A stretch of DNA of 25,160 bases from Flavobacteriales bacterium UBA3364. Its GTDB lineage: Bacteria; Bacteroidota; Bacteroidia; Flavobacteriales_F; PHOS-HE28. The first letter of the stretch is position 1; each line of letters opens with the position of its first letter. This document shows, piece after piece, positions 15,279 through 23,387 of the stretch. Below the pieces are notes generated by a model. That model made no database searches. It was not told the DNA's origin and worked only from the letters and a program-made list of their open reading frames with translations. The stretch is taken from assembly GCA_002360495.1 (NCBI GenBank), contig DEQO01000139.1, positions 1-25,160 on the forward strand, written 5' to 3'. The position numbers and the translations under genes are program-made.

Positions 15279-16214
15279 TTATCGAGGGACGATGGAATGT
15301 TCCAGGATACGCTCCAGTCCTGTACGAAGCGGCAACAGTTCACGTCCTAGCAAACCACGCATCCGAGTGATGTCAGGCATACGCCGGGTCATGTCGCCTT
15401 CTTCCAACGGCGGCAAATGAACGACCTTGGACCGGCTGCCCGTGATCTCGATGATGAGCTCGGCAAGGGTCCTGATCGTGATCTCCTTGTCCGACCCGAT
15501 ATTGACCACATCGTTCAACACCTCCTTGCGGTGGTACGCGGCCAGGCAAGCGTCGATGTTGTCATCGATGTAACAGAACGTCCGCGTCTGAAGGCCGTCG
15601 CCGTAAAGCGTGATATCATCGTTCGCGAGCGCGGCGCGGAGGAATTTGGCGACCACGAAATCCTTGCTCTGCTTGGGGCCGTAGGTATTGAAGAAGCGGA
15701 AGATCGTGTAATCCAAACCGAACTCCTTCTGATAGGACCGCAGGAATGCTTCGCCGATGTTCTTGACGATGGCGTAGGGCAGCTTGGAGTTCAGCGGCGT
15801 GGTGCGCTCGTTCTGGGGGATCTCGACCGGCTCGCCATACACTTCACTGCTGCTCGAGAAAAGCACGCGCTGTACACCGGTGTTCTTGGACAGGTCGAGG
15901 ATGTTGCGGATGCCATCGATGTCGCGCAACACCATCACCGGATTGTCCGTGGTCCGCTTCACTCCCACCATCGCGGCATAGTGGAACACGTGATCGAAGC
16001 GATAGGCGTAGAACACCCCGCTGATGTCATCGAACCGGTTGACATCACACTTGATGAAGTGCAGGTTGCTGCGGCCAGGAGCAGCGATCTTGGAGATCTC
16101 ACCGGTCAACAGATTGTCCACGACGATGACATCGTTCTTGGGGTCATCGGCCAGCTTCAAAGCCAGGTCGCTCGCGATGAACCCGGCTCCGCCGGTAACC
16201 AGTATTCGTGCCAT
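15279..16214 (-). CDS. NAD-dependent nucleotide-sugar epimerase/dehydratase (extended SDR)
   Basis: The 311-residue protein has the extended short-chain dehydrogenase features: the NAD-binding GGAGFI at 8-13, the acidic end of strand 2 (VVDNLLTG), HYAAMVGV, the active-site serine region SSSSEVYGEP at ~120-129, and Y147/K151 (YAIVK). Later it has RFFNTYGPKQ and RTFCYIDDN, as in UDP-glucose 4-epimerases, dTDP-glucose dehydratases and UDP-glucuronate decarboxylases. The exact sugar cannot be told. It stands 72 bases downstream of the glycan/CotH operon on the same strand, so it may supply an activated sugar to that pathway. A TAGCTTTA near-match to the -7 box lies at 16238-16245 just upstream, so it may also have its own promoter. 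Confidence 0.92.
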   Translation of the reverse strand: MARILVTGGAGFIASDLALKLADDPKNDVIVVDNLLTGEISKIAAPGRSNLHFIKCDVNRFDDISGVFYAYRFDHVFHYAAMVGVKRTTDNPVMVLRDIDGIRNILDLSKNTGVQRVLFSSSSEVYGEPVEIPQNERTTPLNSKLPYAIVKNIGEAFLRSYQKEFGLDYTIFRFFNTYGPKQSKDFVVAKFLRAALANDDITLYGDGLQTRTFCYIDDNIDACLAAYHRKEVLNDVVNIGSDKEITIRTLAELIIEITGSRSKVVHLPPLEEGDMTRRMPDITRMRGLLGRELLPLRTGLERILEHSIVPR

Positions 16215-16286
16215 GGTCCGATGTTGATCTTGTCCGGTAAAGCTAGGGAATGATGATGCTGGAGCGCGATCCCTTAGGCATCCTGA

Positions 16287-17369
16287 TCATTGACGCAGTC
16301 CGGTCGGGCTGGTTGCCGATCCATTCCGCTCCGCCTTGCCTTTACCACCAGACCTGCGCCAGAGGATGAAGACCAGCAGCATCAATAGGATGGCTGTAGC
16401 CGCACCGTACCAGAACGCTGGATAACCAAGGTTCTTCCGCACCAAGTAAGGTATCCGCCTCCAATGGAAGGTCTCCTGCACGCCCTTATGCGAAGCCCAC
16501 CATTCCGCATCATAGGTCGTAACATCCTGCATGGGCATTCCGGTCAACGACATGGCGGACCACTCGACCGCCAGAGGCGAAACGTCGGCAACGAGCAGGG
16601 CATCGCGCAACTCGTCACGCACCGCGCACTGGATGTAGGTGATACCGCCCGGCTGCGGTTGGAAGAAGATGCTGGCCGGAGCCTTGCCTGCCATGCTTCC
16701 GCTGATCCAATACACATTGCCGTTCCGCGCGATCCGTTGCAGGATCGGAAGCACCTCTGAAGCATAGTTCGTGCCTGCGAGTGACCGGGTGTTGCCTTCG
16801 AACAGCGGGCTGTAGCGCGGATCCTCTTCCGCCCAGACCGGTCGGTGGCTAACGATGAAGACGCGGCCGAGACGCCCGGCATCAGCATCCGTCGCAAGGG
16901 CGGCAAGCATCTGCAACTGATCTCCAAGGATGCGGCTATCGTCCCGTTCCGTATCCAACAGGAGGATCCTGTCACGCCCCATGTGCAATAGCTGCGGTGC
17001 AACGGGCAGGTGGTTGTAGGCATCGCCTTCCAGATCGTGGTTGCCCGGCGCATTGAACAGGGCCAGCTCCAGCTTGGTGAAGAACGAGGTCACATACCGT
17101 GCACTATCGCGATCCGGCTCCATGAAAAGGTCGCCGGTACTGAGCAACGCGTTCGCCCCGGTACGGTTCATCGCATCGATACCCGCCAGGATGGTCGCGG
17201 CAGGAAAGCCGGATGCATTCGTGCTCTCCCCATGGAAGTGCCCACCGATCAGCAGCCGGTAGTGACCGGAACTGTCAGGCGGAAGGACCGGTCGGCCGGT
17301 GTAAGGGGATACCTGTGCCTCGGCCGCGGAACACGCGAGGACAAAGGACAACCATGCGCTCGATCTCAT
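16287..17369 (-). CDS. Membrane-anchored metallophosphatase-like protein with altered metal motifs
   Basis: The 360-residue product has a signal peptide (AWLSFVLACSAAEAQ), a calcineurin-like phosphoesterase region, and one C-terminal transmembrane helix (WYGAATAILLMLLVFILW) followed by a basic, probably cytoplasmic tail. The catalytic part would therefore face the periplasm. Motifs seen: STGDLF (D80), APGNHD (N110, H111) and VSHRPVW (H175). The usual first motif DxH is replaced by GGHFHG at 42-47, and the usual last motif GHxH appears to be replaced by GSMA at 224-227. It may be a variant enzyme, use fewer metals, or be inactive. The ATG overlaps the preceding CotH-like gene by four bases (ATGA), so the two are coupled. 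The substrate is unknown. Confidence 0.8.
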   Translation of the reverse strand: MRSSAWLSFVLACSAAEAQVSPYTGRPVLPPDSSGHYRLLIGGHFHGESTNASGFPAATILAGIDAMNRTGANALLSTGDLFMEPDRDSARYVTSFFTKLELALFNAPGNHDLEGDAYNHLPVAPQLLHMGRDRILLLDTERDDSRILGDQLQMLAALATDADAGRLGRVFIVSHRPVWAEEDPRYSPLFEGNTRSLAGTNYASEVLPILQRIARNGNVYWISGSMAGKAPASIFFQPQPGGITYIQCAVRDELRDALLVADVSPLAVEWSAMSLTGMPMQDVTTYDAEWWASHKGVQETFHWRRIPYLVRKNLGYPAFWYGAATAILLMLLVFILWRRSGGKGKAERNGSATSPTGLRQ

Positions 17370-19849
17370 TGCCCAACAGTTCCATCCGTGGGTCCTACCA
17401 CCTTGCCATCAACCAGCACCTTTTCGCCCTTGCCGATCTTGAACGGGACCTTGGATCCGCTGATGAGTACGCGGGTCAACTCCACCCGCGAAGCACCATG
17501 CCGTGCATGCAGTGCATCAACATCGACCGCGGCCCCGTTCTCCGATCCCAACGAGCCATCATCCATACGCAGAACGGACCCTTCGGCAATGGAAACAGTG
17601 TTCTTCCCGGACCTCATCGATGTGGATCTCACCACAACTTCAGCACGCTCGTCCAGCTTCAAGCCCGTGCCCAACACTCCCGCGACCTCTACACCGGAAA
17701 TGACCGCCGATCCGCCTTTCACGCTAATGGCATCATCGCCGGCGCCGTTGAAGGTGGAACCGGTCAGTTCAGCACCGTCGAAGGCCAGGACAAGCTGGTC
17801 CTTGCCACCGGTGAACGCACATGACCTTAACACGGCTTTCGCACGCACCGCCAGAAGGAGATCGCGTTCCCGGACCTCCCCGAAGCCACACTCGGTAAAA
17901 CGGATGTCCGCGTCCTGGACGAAGATCGACGGCACGTTCGATGCGGCCGGTCCGAATCCTTCGAACCGTACACGGTCGAAGCGGCTCGCCTCATCGGCAC
18001 CCAACAGGATCAACCCTCCTCCGCTCCGGTCGGATGAGCCCACTGAGATCGGGGCATCATCCATACCGATCCATTCCATGGTGGACCGTGACACGATACG
18101 TGCTCCGTGTTGCAGGTCCAATCGCAACGGCGCGATCGCCTTTACGGAGTATCCTTCCGGGAGGAACAGGTCTCGTGCGATCACCCAATTCCCAGGGAGG
18201 AATCGGATGGTACGTGTCCCTTCATCGAAGGAAAGGAAGGGTAACGCCCGGAGATCGGTCGGTCCTTGCTCGACGAACGAGGGGAGCGTGAGGTCTCCCA
18301 TATAGCCGTAGGGGAATACCTCGAGTTCTTTCTGCACCGACGAACCCAACACGCTGTACCGCAGACGCATCGTTCGCTTGGCATCAGCGTTCCACTTTCC
18401 CTTCACAGGCACCGAGAATTCAATGGGCTCGCCCATCCGGCCTGGAATGCGACAGGGTACGATGATCGGAACGGCAGGGGGCATCAGTGCTCCATCATCG
18501 GCGAGCAGCCCATGCACTTCGATGGGTAATCCCTCGATCGGCACCACTGCGAAACGCAGGGTGTCGGTGCCGCCGTTGAAATAGGCATGGAAGCCCTTGG
18601 GGACATCCAACAACTTCCGGATGATCCGTTGGTTCTTGTAGTAGATGGACCGATCCAATTCCTTGTAGGGGAACTCGCGGTAGATCAACGCTGAGGCACT
18701 GTCCAATGCCGGGGCCAAGGCCGCGAAAGCACTGTCCAGGTAGGACGGGCGGGATACACGTTCGAGATGATGCACGTACGCCCGGAACAGATCGGCATCG
18801 TTGAAATAGGCATCGTGCAGGTCCAAGGCCGGGTCATGCACTCCCGTATATCGATCGGAACCAGCGAGGGTCCGGATAGGGAACGCGCTGAAACTCTCGT
18901 ATGCCACGGGTTCAATGCGCTTGAGCACCGGATCGAAATAGAATTTCACGTCGCTCCAATCCATGCTATGATGACCTCCGACGAGGTCGAGGATGGCGTG
19001 GCGCCTACCTAACTTGTCCGCATCGAAGACCTCCGATGCCCGCAGTCGTCCACGACGGAATGCATCCATGCGCGAGACCGCCTCTTCGAACAACGCGCGC
19101 TGCGTGCTGTCTTTTTCGATGTCACCGGTGCCGAAGGGATCGACCGCTGCGGCCTGGTACGCCCCGAAAGGTTCGTTGTACCTCACCTTCTCCATCATGT
19201 TCAGGCGATGCTCCCAAAAGAGCCCGGGATCGAAGCGGAACAGCGGGCCGTTCAACCGACCGTTGTTGGCCAACAACTCAGGGCCGAAGTGCTCCTCGAA
19301 AGCGTAGATGCCAAGGTCCTCCTCATTGAACTTGAGTCGGATGAACCCGTACCGTAGGGCGATGACCCCTTCACCGCGCATGAGCCGATGATAGAACCAA
19401 TCACACAAATAGTTGCGCGTTCCTGGATGTTGCAATGAGAAGCGTTGCATGCCCAGAAAGCCCTTGTCCTTCTTCGCAACCACCCGAAACGACCACTTGC
19501 TCCCTTGCACGTGATCAGACATCTTTCCCTTGATGCGGATCTTGGCTTTGAAGGTGGATCCTTCGAAGCGAAGCTCCGCCGGTACGTAGTCGTTCCCGTC
19601 GGGCATGATGACACCACGTGCCCGGGCCGCCTCCACGACCGCTTCGAGTTCATCCAGTGCCTTCTGGTCCACATGAATGCTCAACTCGGCGGGTTCCACG
19701 GCGAAGGAAGCCGGATAGTTCACCCACCACTGGTGGATGAATGTCGCCAATCCGGGATGGTCCCGTCCTTTCAGCATGCGGTCGGCAAGCCATCCGCCGA
19801 TGCCGAGCAGCGAAGCCAAGAGGGCGACAATGAAGAGTCTGCGTTTCAT
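17366..19849 (-). CDS. CotH-like protein fused to a C-terminal beta-helix
   Basis: The 827-residue product begins with a basic stretch and one hydrophobic segment (MKRRLFIVALLASLLGIGGW), probably a signal anchor. Residues ~45-400 resemble the CotH kinase family (FKAKIRIKGKMSDH, KWSFRVVAKK, RYGFIRLKFNEEDLGIYAFE). The usual catalytic region is altered: HHSMDWSDVKFYFD at ~293-306 keeps one Asp, but the second metal motif, normally DxD, reads AYESFS. Residues ~570-800 form short repeats rich in small residues and Val/Ile, typical of a right-handed parallel beta-helix (DADIRFTECGFGEV, AVLRSCAFTGGKDQ, AVISGVEVAGVLGTG). CotH proteins include known protein kinases. The start is ATG at 19849; the frame also opens at a TTG at 19867. 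It sits between the ligase and phosphatase-like genes. Confidence 0.78.
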   Translation of the reverse strand: MKRRLFIVALLASLLGIGGWLADRMLKGRDHPGLATFIHQWWVNYPASFAVEPAELSIHVDQKALDELEAVVEAARARGVIMPDGNDYVPAELRFEGSTFKAKIRIKGKMSDHVQGSKWSFRVVAKKDKGFLGMQRFSLQHPGTRNYLCDWFYHRLMRGEGVIALRYGFIRLKFNEEDLGIYAFEEHFGPELLANNGRLNGPLFRFDPGLFWEHRLNMMEKVRYNEPFGAYQAAAVDPFGTGDIEKDSTQRALFEEAVSRMDAFRRGRLRASEVFDADKLGRRHAILDLVGGHHSMDWSDVKFYFDPVLKRIEPVAYESFSAFPIRTLAGSDRYTGVHDPALDLHDAYFNDADLFRAYVHHLERVSRPSYLDSAFAALAPALDSASALIYREFPYKELDRSIYYKNQRIIRKLLDVPKGFHAYFNGGTDTLRFAVVPIEGLPIEVHGLLADDGALMPPAVPIIVPCRIPGRMGEPIEFSVPVKGKWNADAKRTMRLRYSVLGSSVQKELEVFPYGYMGDLTLPSFVEQGPTDLRALPFLSFDEGTRTIRFLPGNWVIARDLFLPEGYSVKAIAPLRLDLQHGARIVSRSTMEWIGMDDAPISVGSSDRSGGGLILLGADEASRFDRVRFEGFGPAASNVPSIFVQDADIRFTECGFGEVRERDLLLAVRAKAVLRSCAFTGGKDQLVLAFDGAELTGSTFNGAGDDAISVKGGSAVISGVEVAGVLGTGLKLDERAEVVVRSTSMRSGKNTVSIAEGSVLRMDDGSLGSENGAAVDVDALHARHGASRVELTRVLISGSKVPFKIGKGEKVLVDGKVVGPTDGTVGQ

Positions 19850-19874
19850 CTGGTGGAAGTCCGGCAAAGTAAGC

Positions 19875-21239
19875 CTACACCGCTGGTAACGGCATCGGAG
19901 CCGGAGCAGCCTCCGGATCGTCCTCCGCCCCTACTGGATCCAACCCGTCGGAGACCCCGCGAACGATCTCCGGTTCCGTGAGCACGGTCAGGATGATGAT
20001 GAGAATGATCGTATACGGGTTGAGGGAGCTTACAAGCCACGATTCATAGGTGATCGACCACAGGACGGCGAACATCACACCCAAACTGACAGGGACGAGT
20101 TTGCTCGCCTTGATGAAAATGAGGATGAAGCTCCTGAAGTAGATCAACAGGCCAACGATCCCGACATTGAACCAGAACGACAAGTAGGAGTTGTGTACAC
20201 CCCCTTGGTGCCCCATACGCTCCAGGTACAACCGGTGCTTCCGCATGATGCGTTCGTCATTGGCGAAGCCTCCGCCGAAAACGAAGTACTCCTGGATGTG
20301 CTGCCAGGCGAAGGACCAGGCGAAGTAGCGCCCACTTCCGCTTTCAAGGGTGTTCAAGCGCACATAGTCCTCCAATCCGAGGTACAGGACAATTGGTTCG
20401 ATGTTCGCCAATACCAGCTCCGAAGCGCCGAAGGCTCCCAGCAGCATCATGAACCCCAGGAACGGCGACGTTGAGAAGAACCTGCCGAACACGAAAAAGA
20501 TGAGCACGGCGATGAGCGATGACCGGGATCCGGAAACGATGAGGAAGTACATCGCGGTCCCGTGGATGAACAGCTTGTCCTTCCAGGACAAAAGGTCCTT
20601 CTTGATCGAAGCGAGCACCGCTGCCAGAACGATGAGCAGGAAGCAGAAGATCGCCATGCCGTTGGGGTTGCCGAACAGCCCGCGAAAACGACCGATCATG
20701 TAAGCGTAGAAGTTCCCGTAGAAGGGTATGATAAGACCGGCCAGGAGCACCACCGACATGAACAGGACCAGATTGCGGAAGAAATCCCAACCCATCGTCC
20801 GGTAATTGTAGAGCACGTAGTTCGGGATCACCAGGTACAGCAACGCATAGGATACCGTCTTCTCCAGACCCACCACGATGTTGTTCGAGAACACCAGGGG
20901 GAAAATGCTGTACACGAAGAACGGGAGGAAGATGTTGAAGACCTGGGAGAACGGCACGAAACGGTACCGTTCCAGCAGGAAGATCAGCGCCAACGCGGAG
21001 ATGTACGTGTTCTTGGCGCTCTTGAAAACCTGCATGCTGAAGAACCATGGCGTGATATCGGAAAGGACCAGGACGATGATCATCCCAAAGAGCATGTCGC
21101 CCCACAGGTTGCGCGATTTCATGAAGAACACTGAGAGCGGCATCAACGCGAAGAGCAACGGACGGGCGTAAACCCCGACCACCACATAGAGGATGACCAA
21201 CAGGAAGAGCTGGTAGTTGCGTAGCAGATAGGTCACCAT
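19875..21239 (-). CDS. O-antigen ligase/polymerase-family polytopic membrane protein
   Basis: The 454-residue protein has about a dozen predicted membrane helices and the family marks: FRGLFGNPNGMA at ~185-196, SGSRSS at ~236-241, and a large periplasmic loop containing GGVHNSYLSFWFNVGIVG, where the histidine (H349) is typical of the Wzy_C domain. Members join lipid-linked glycans to an acceptor (WaaL) or polymerise repeat units (Wzy), acting on the periplasmic face; related enzymes glycosylate proteins. Sequence does not decide among these. The C-terminal tail is acidic and proline/alanine-rich. The start is ATG at 21239, four bases after the stop of the upstream CotH gene. A TTG at 21263 is less likely. 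Confidence 0.87.
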   Translation of the reverse strand: MVTYLLRNYQLFLLVILYVVVGVYARPLLFALMPLSVFFMKSRNLWGDMLFGMIIVLVLSDITPWFFSMQVFKSAKNTYISALALIFLLERYRFVPFSQVFNIFLPFFVYSIFPLVFSNNIVVGLEKTVSYALLYLVIPNYVLYNYRTMGWDFFRNLVLFMSVVLLAGLIIPFYGNFYAYMIGRFRGLFGNPNGMAIFCFLLIVLAAVLASIKKDLLSWKDKLFIHGTAMYFLIVSGSRSSLIAVLIFFVFGRFFSTSPFLGFMMLLGAFGASELVLANIEPIVLYLGLEDYVRLNTLESGSGRYFAWSFAWQHIQEYFVFGGGFANDERIMRKHRLYLERMGHQGGVHNSYLSFWFNVGIVGLLIYFRSFILIFIKASKLVPVSLGVMFAVLWSITYESWLVSSLNPYTIILIIILTVLTEPEIVRGVSDGLDPVGAEDDPEAAPAPMPLPAV

Positions 21240-21243
21240 GGTC

Positions 21244-22905
21244 TCAGGAACCTTTGCCCTCAAAAGCCTCGAGCTGCTTGAGCACTGCCGCCTCGCGCTC
21301 TTTGGCGAACGTCCGCATCACGTCCACCTCGGCCTGCCATGCTGCCACCGAGCCCGGCCTGCGCCAGCGTGCTGTATGCCTGCCCATTTCCGGGGCCATT
21401 GACCCGACGATCCGCTCCAACAATGGCAATGACCGTGACGCCGAGAACGCGCCTGTGGCCAGGTCCCGCGTGATCCTGACGAACCTGTCGCGCAATCCAG
21501 GGTTCTTCAGCATTCCATGGAGCAACTTGGTGATCGGGACATCCAGTGCATTCACCCTGACGAAGAGGTCGACGTTCGTCGACGACTGTACGCCATAGCC
21601 CAGATCGGTGTCGCCCATGATGAAGTACCACCGTCCGTCCAAAGGGCGTTCCGGTCGAGGCTGGCCCGTGTACCGCCAATACTTCACGTTCTGCGAGGGC
21701 CAGTCCATGTTGGCCAGGATCATCTGGCTCGCCATATAGGACAGGAACCCATCCACGTCGATGCTCCTGTTCAGTGTATCCAGCCAGGCATCATCTGCAC
21801 CGCCCCATTTTGCGGTCCGGTTCGCGAGCCGTTCAAAACGGATCACCTCCATGGTGTCCCCTCGGTAGAGCCGGGCCTCATCCTCAAGTATCGTAATGTC
21901 GTCCGCGCTTATGTCATAGCGTCGCGCGAGTTCGTTCTCGTCCATCCGCGGACGTAGATCATGTACTCCCCAGTACGCTCCATTGATGTAGAGCACGCAC
22001 ATCCGATACCCGGAAACCTCGAAAGGCAATCCTTTGCACAGGTCATGCTGATAGACGTCACGCACCATGGCCCGGATCTGATCGTTCCCCGCAGCGCGTA
22101 GAACGACCGAACCGTATCCACCACCGACAGGCTCGCTGAAAAGATCCTCATGCAGCGGATCGGGAAAGGACAGGCGGAAGGCATGCTGGGGGAACGAACG
22201 GGTCATCTGGCCGTTGATCCGCACGCCGACCGTGGATCGGAAACGTTCGTGTCCTCCTGGATCGATGTACTCCATATGGCCCTTCCGTTCCCAATCCTTG
22301 CCGCGCATATGGAAATTGCCCGGGTACTTCCACGAACGCGGATCCCTGTACTCCGCGATCAAGACCTTCTTCGGGGCGTGCAGTACCGCATTACCCACGA
22401 CCATGATACCGGTATCCGGATCGAAGAGCGACCCGCTAGGCATGACCAGCGATACGACCGGTAGCTCACCGTGATCCGTGAACAACAGCGTGTGTATCCG
22501 CTCAGGACCGGACCGCCCACGTGTGTCGCGCTCTGCGAAGCGCAATACTTCGGCGCTTGGAAGTCCCGCGAGCGGATGACGCCAGTTGACCGATAGCGGT
22601 ATACTGAGCGTGCGGGCCGCATTCCATACATCGGGTTCCGCTTTCAAGACGAAGCGGTCGGCCTGGTCCTTCATTTCCCCATCGGCACCCATACCCACAC
22701 GAAGCAGGCCACCACCCTCGGAACGGATCATAATGCTATCACCGGTCCGCACATACGCAGAGGTCGGTGTGATGATCGGCACCCTGCCATTGGTCGTGGG
22801 CCGTTCTACACGCGGGGGATGACCCACAACAGCCGCCGCGCAGAGCGCAAGCACCCCGGCACCGACCAATCCTGCCATGGACAACCGATCATCGGAATGC
22901 TCCAT
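21244..22905 (-). CDS. CotH kinase-family protein, envelope-directed
   Basis: The 553-residue product starts with a hydrophobic signal or anchor (MAGLVGAGVLALCAAAVVG), then a short beta domain (residues ~40-120) of the kind often found before CotH. The CotH kinase domain follows: LPVVSLVMPSGSLFDPDTGI, FHMRGKDW, VGVRINGQMTRSFPQHAFRL, YINGAYWGVHDLRPRMDE. Its catalytic segment looks intact, with ANMDWPSQNVKYW (D401, N406) and FIMGDTDLGYG (D432, D434). CotH of Bacillus and Legionella homologues phosphorylate proteins; the substrate here is unknown. The start is ATG at 22905, two bases after the upstream stop; a GTG at 22911 would give a GTGA overlap. It is the second gene of the glycan-linked operon. 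Confidence 0.87.
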   Translation of the reverse strand: MEHSDDRLSMAGLVGAGVLALCAAAVVGHPPRVERPTTNGRVPIITPTSAYVRTGDSIMIRSEGGGLLRVGMGADGEMKDQADRFVLKAEPDVWNAARTLSIPLSVNWRHPLAGLPSAEVLRFAERDTRGRSGPERIHTLLFTDHGELPVVSLVMPSGSLFDPDTGIMVVGNAVLHAPKKVLIAEYRDPRSWKYPGNFHMRGKDWERKGHMEYIDPGGHERFRSTVGVRINGQMTRSFPQHAFRLSFPDPLHEDLFSEPVGGGYGSVVLRAAGNDQIRAMVRDVYQHDLCKGLPFEVSGYRMCVLYINGAYWGVHDLRPRMDENELARRYDISADDITILEDEARLYRGDTMEVIRFERLANRTAKWGGADDAWLDTLNRSIDVDGFLSYMASQMILANMDWPSQNVKYWRYTGQPRPERPLDGRWYFIMGDTDLGYGVQSSTNVDLFVRVNALDVPITKLLHGMLKNPGLRDRFVRITRDLATGAFSASRSLPLLERIVGSMAPEMGRHTARWRRPGSVAAWQAEVDVMRTFAKEREAAVLKQLEAFEGKGS

Positions 22906-22907
22906 GT

Positions 22908-23312
22908 TCACTTATGGGCGCCGGGCCGGTAAGCCCATCGCATCAACAGCAGATAAGGGACCATGGCGATGCAGACGATGACCGTGGCGCCGCTTCCGCA
23001 ACCGATCCCCGCCAATAAGATCGACCAGAAAAGTGCATCATCACCCTGGTGTGAGGAGCGCTTGCCTACCAACACAGCTGCGGCCAGCACGAGGGCCGCG
23101 ATGGGAAGCTGTGAACGCACGATCGCCGTTGCCAACGCGGCCACCGTACACCAGAACGCCAATTTCCGGGCCTCAACGCCTTGCACACCAGCACCCCACT
23201 TGGCCATGACGAACCCGATAAGGGTGGCCGCCACGAGAACAAAGAGGATACTTGGGATGTCATAGATGGAAAAGTGCCCCATGTGATCGGCGACCAATCC
23301 CTTCAAGTCCAT
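22908..23312 (-). CDS. Small integral membrane protein, function unknown
   Basis: The 134-residue protein has about four hydrophobic helices: IPSILFVLVAATLIGFVMA near 19-38, then FWCTVAALATAIV, IAALVLAAAVLVG, and a long segment SILLAGIGCGSGATVIVCIA reaching YLLLMRW. No catalytic motif is visible and I do not recognise the family. It is the first gene of the operon that contains the CotH proteins and the ligase, and its stop touches the next start, so it is probably a membrane partner of that system. The start is ATG at 23312, 18 bases after a good -7 box. An upstream extension to 23366 would run through the promoter. Confidence 0.72.
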   Translation of the reverse strand: MDLKGLVADHMGHFSIYDIPSILFVLVAATLIGFVMAKWGAGVQGVEARKLAFWCTVAALATAIVRSQLPIAALVLAAAVLVGKRSSHQGDDALFWSILLAGIGCGSGATVIVCIAMVPYLLLMRWAYRPGAHK

Positions 23313-23322
23313 TTGCGTCCGG

Positions 23323-23334
23323 TTTGGCGCCAAA
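23323..23334. promoter_or_regulatory. Palindrome TTTGGCGCCAAA, possible operator
   Basis: This is a perfect 12-base inverted repeat overlapping the 3' half of the -7 box at 23331-23338 and the expected transcription start of the CotH/ligase operon. A dimeric repressor bound there would block the promoter. No regulator gene is seen in the window. Confidence 0.45.
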
Positions 23335-23360
23335 GCTAGGTATCGTGGCCCGCGGCCAAA
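23331..23360 (-). promoter_or_regulatory. Promoter of the CotH/ligase operon (TTTG-N18-TAGCTTTG)
   Basis: On the minus strand TTTG (23360-23357) is followed after 18 bases by TAGCTTTG (23338-23331). Both match the Bacteroidota -33/-7 consensus at a normal spacing. Both elements sit in the same octamer, GCTTTGGC. The ATG of the first gene lies 19 bases downstream. It is the only place in the window where both elements are exact. Confidence 0.62.
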
Positions 23361-23372
23361 GCCCATGACCTC

Positions 23373-23380
23373 TATATTTG
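23373..23380 (+). promoter_or_regulatory. Possible -7 box TATATTTG for the plus-strand secreted-protein operon
   Basis: TATATTTG fits TAnnTTTG and is separated from the ATG at 23388 by seven bases, the same spacing as at the NMO gene. No upstream TTG element is seen at the usual distance. It is divergent from the CotH/ligase promoter. Confidence 0.42.
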
Positions 23381-23387
23381 TCGTCCT

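Noticed and set aside
17010..18305. A 431-codon plus-strand open frame
   Set aside because: It lies opposite the phosphatase-like and CotH/beta-helix genes; its low-complexity Ser/Pro/Arg composition is a shadow effect.
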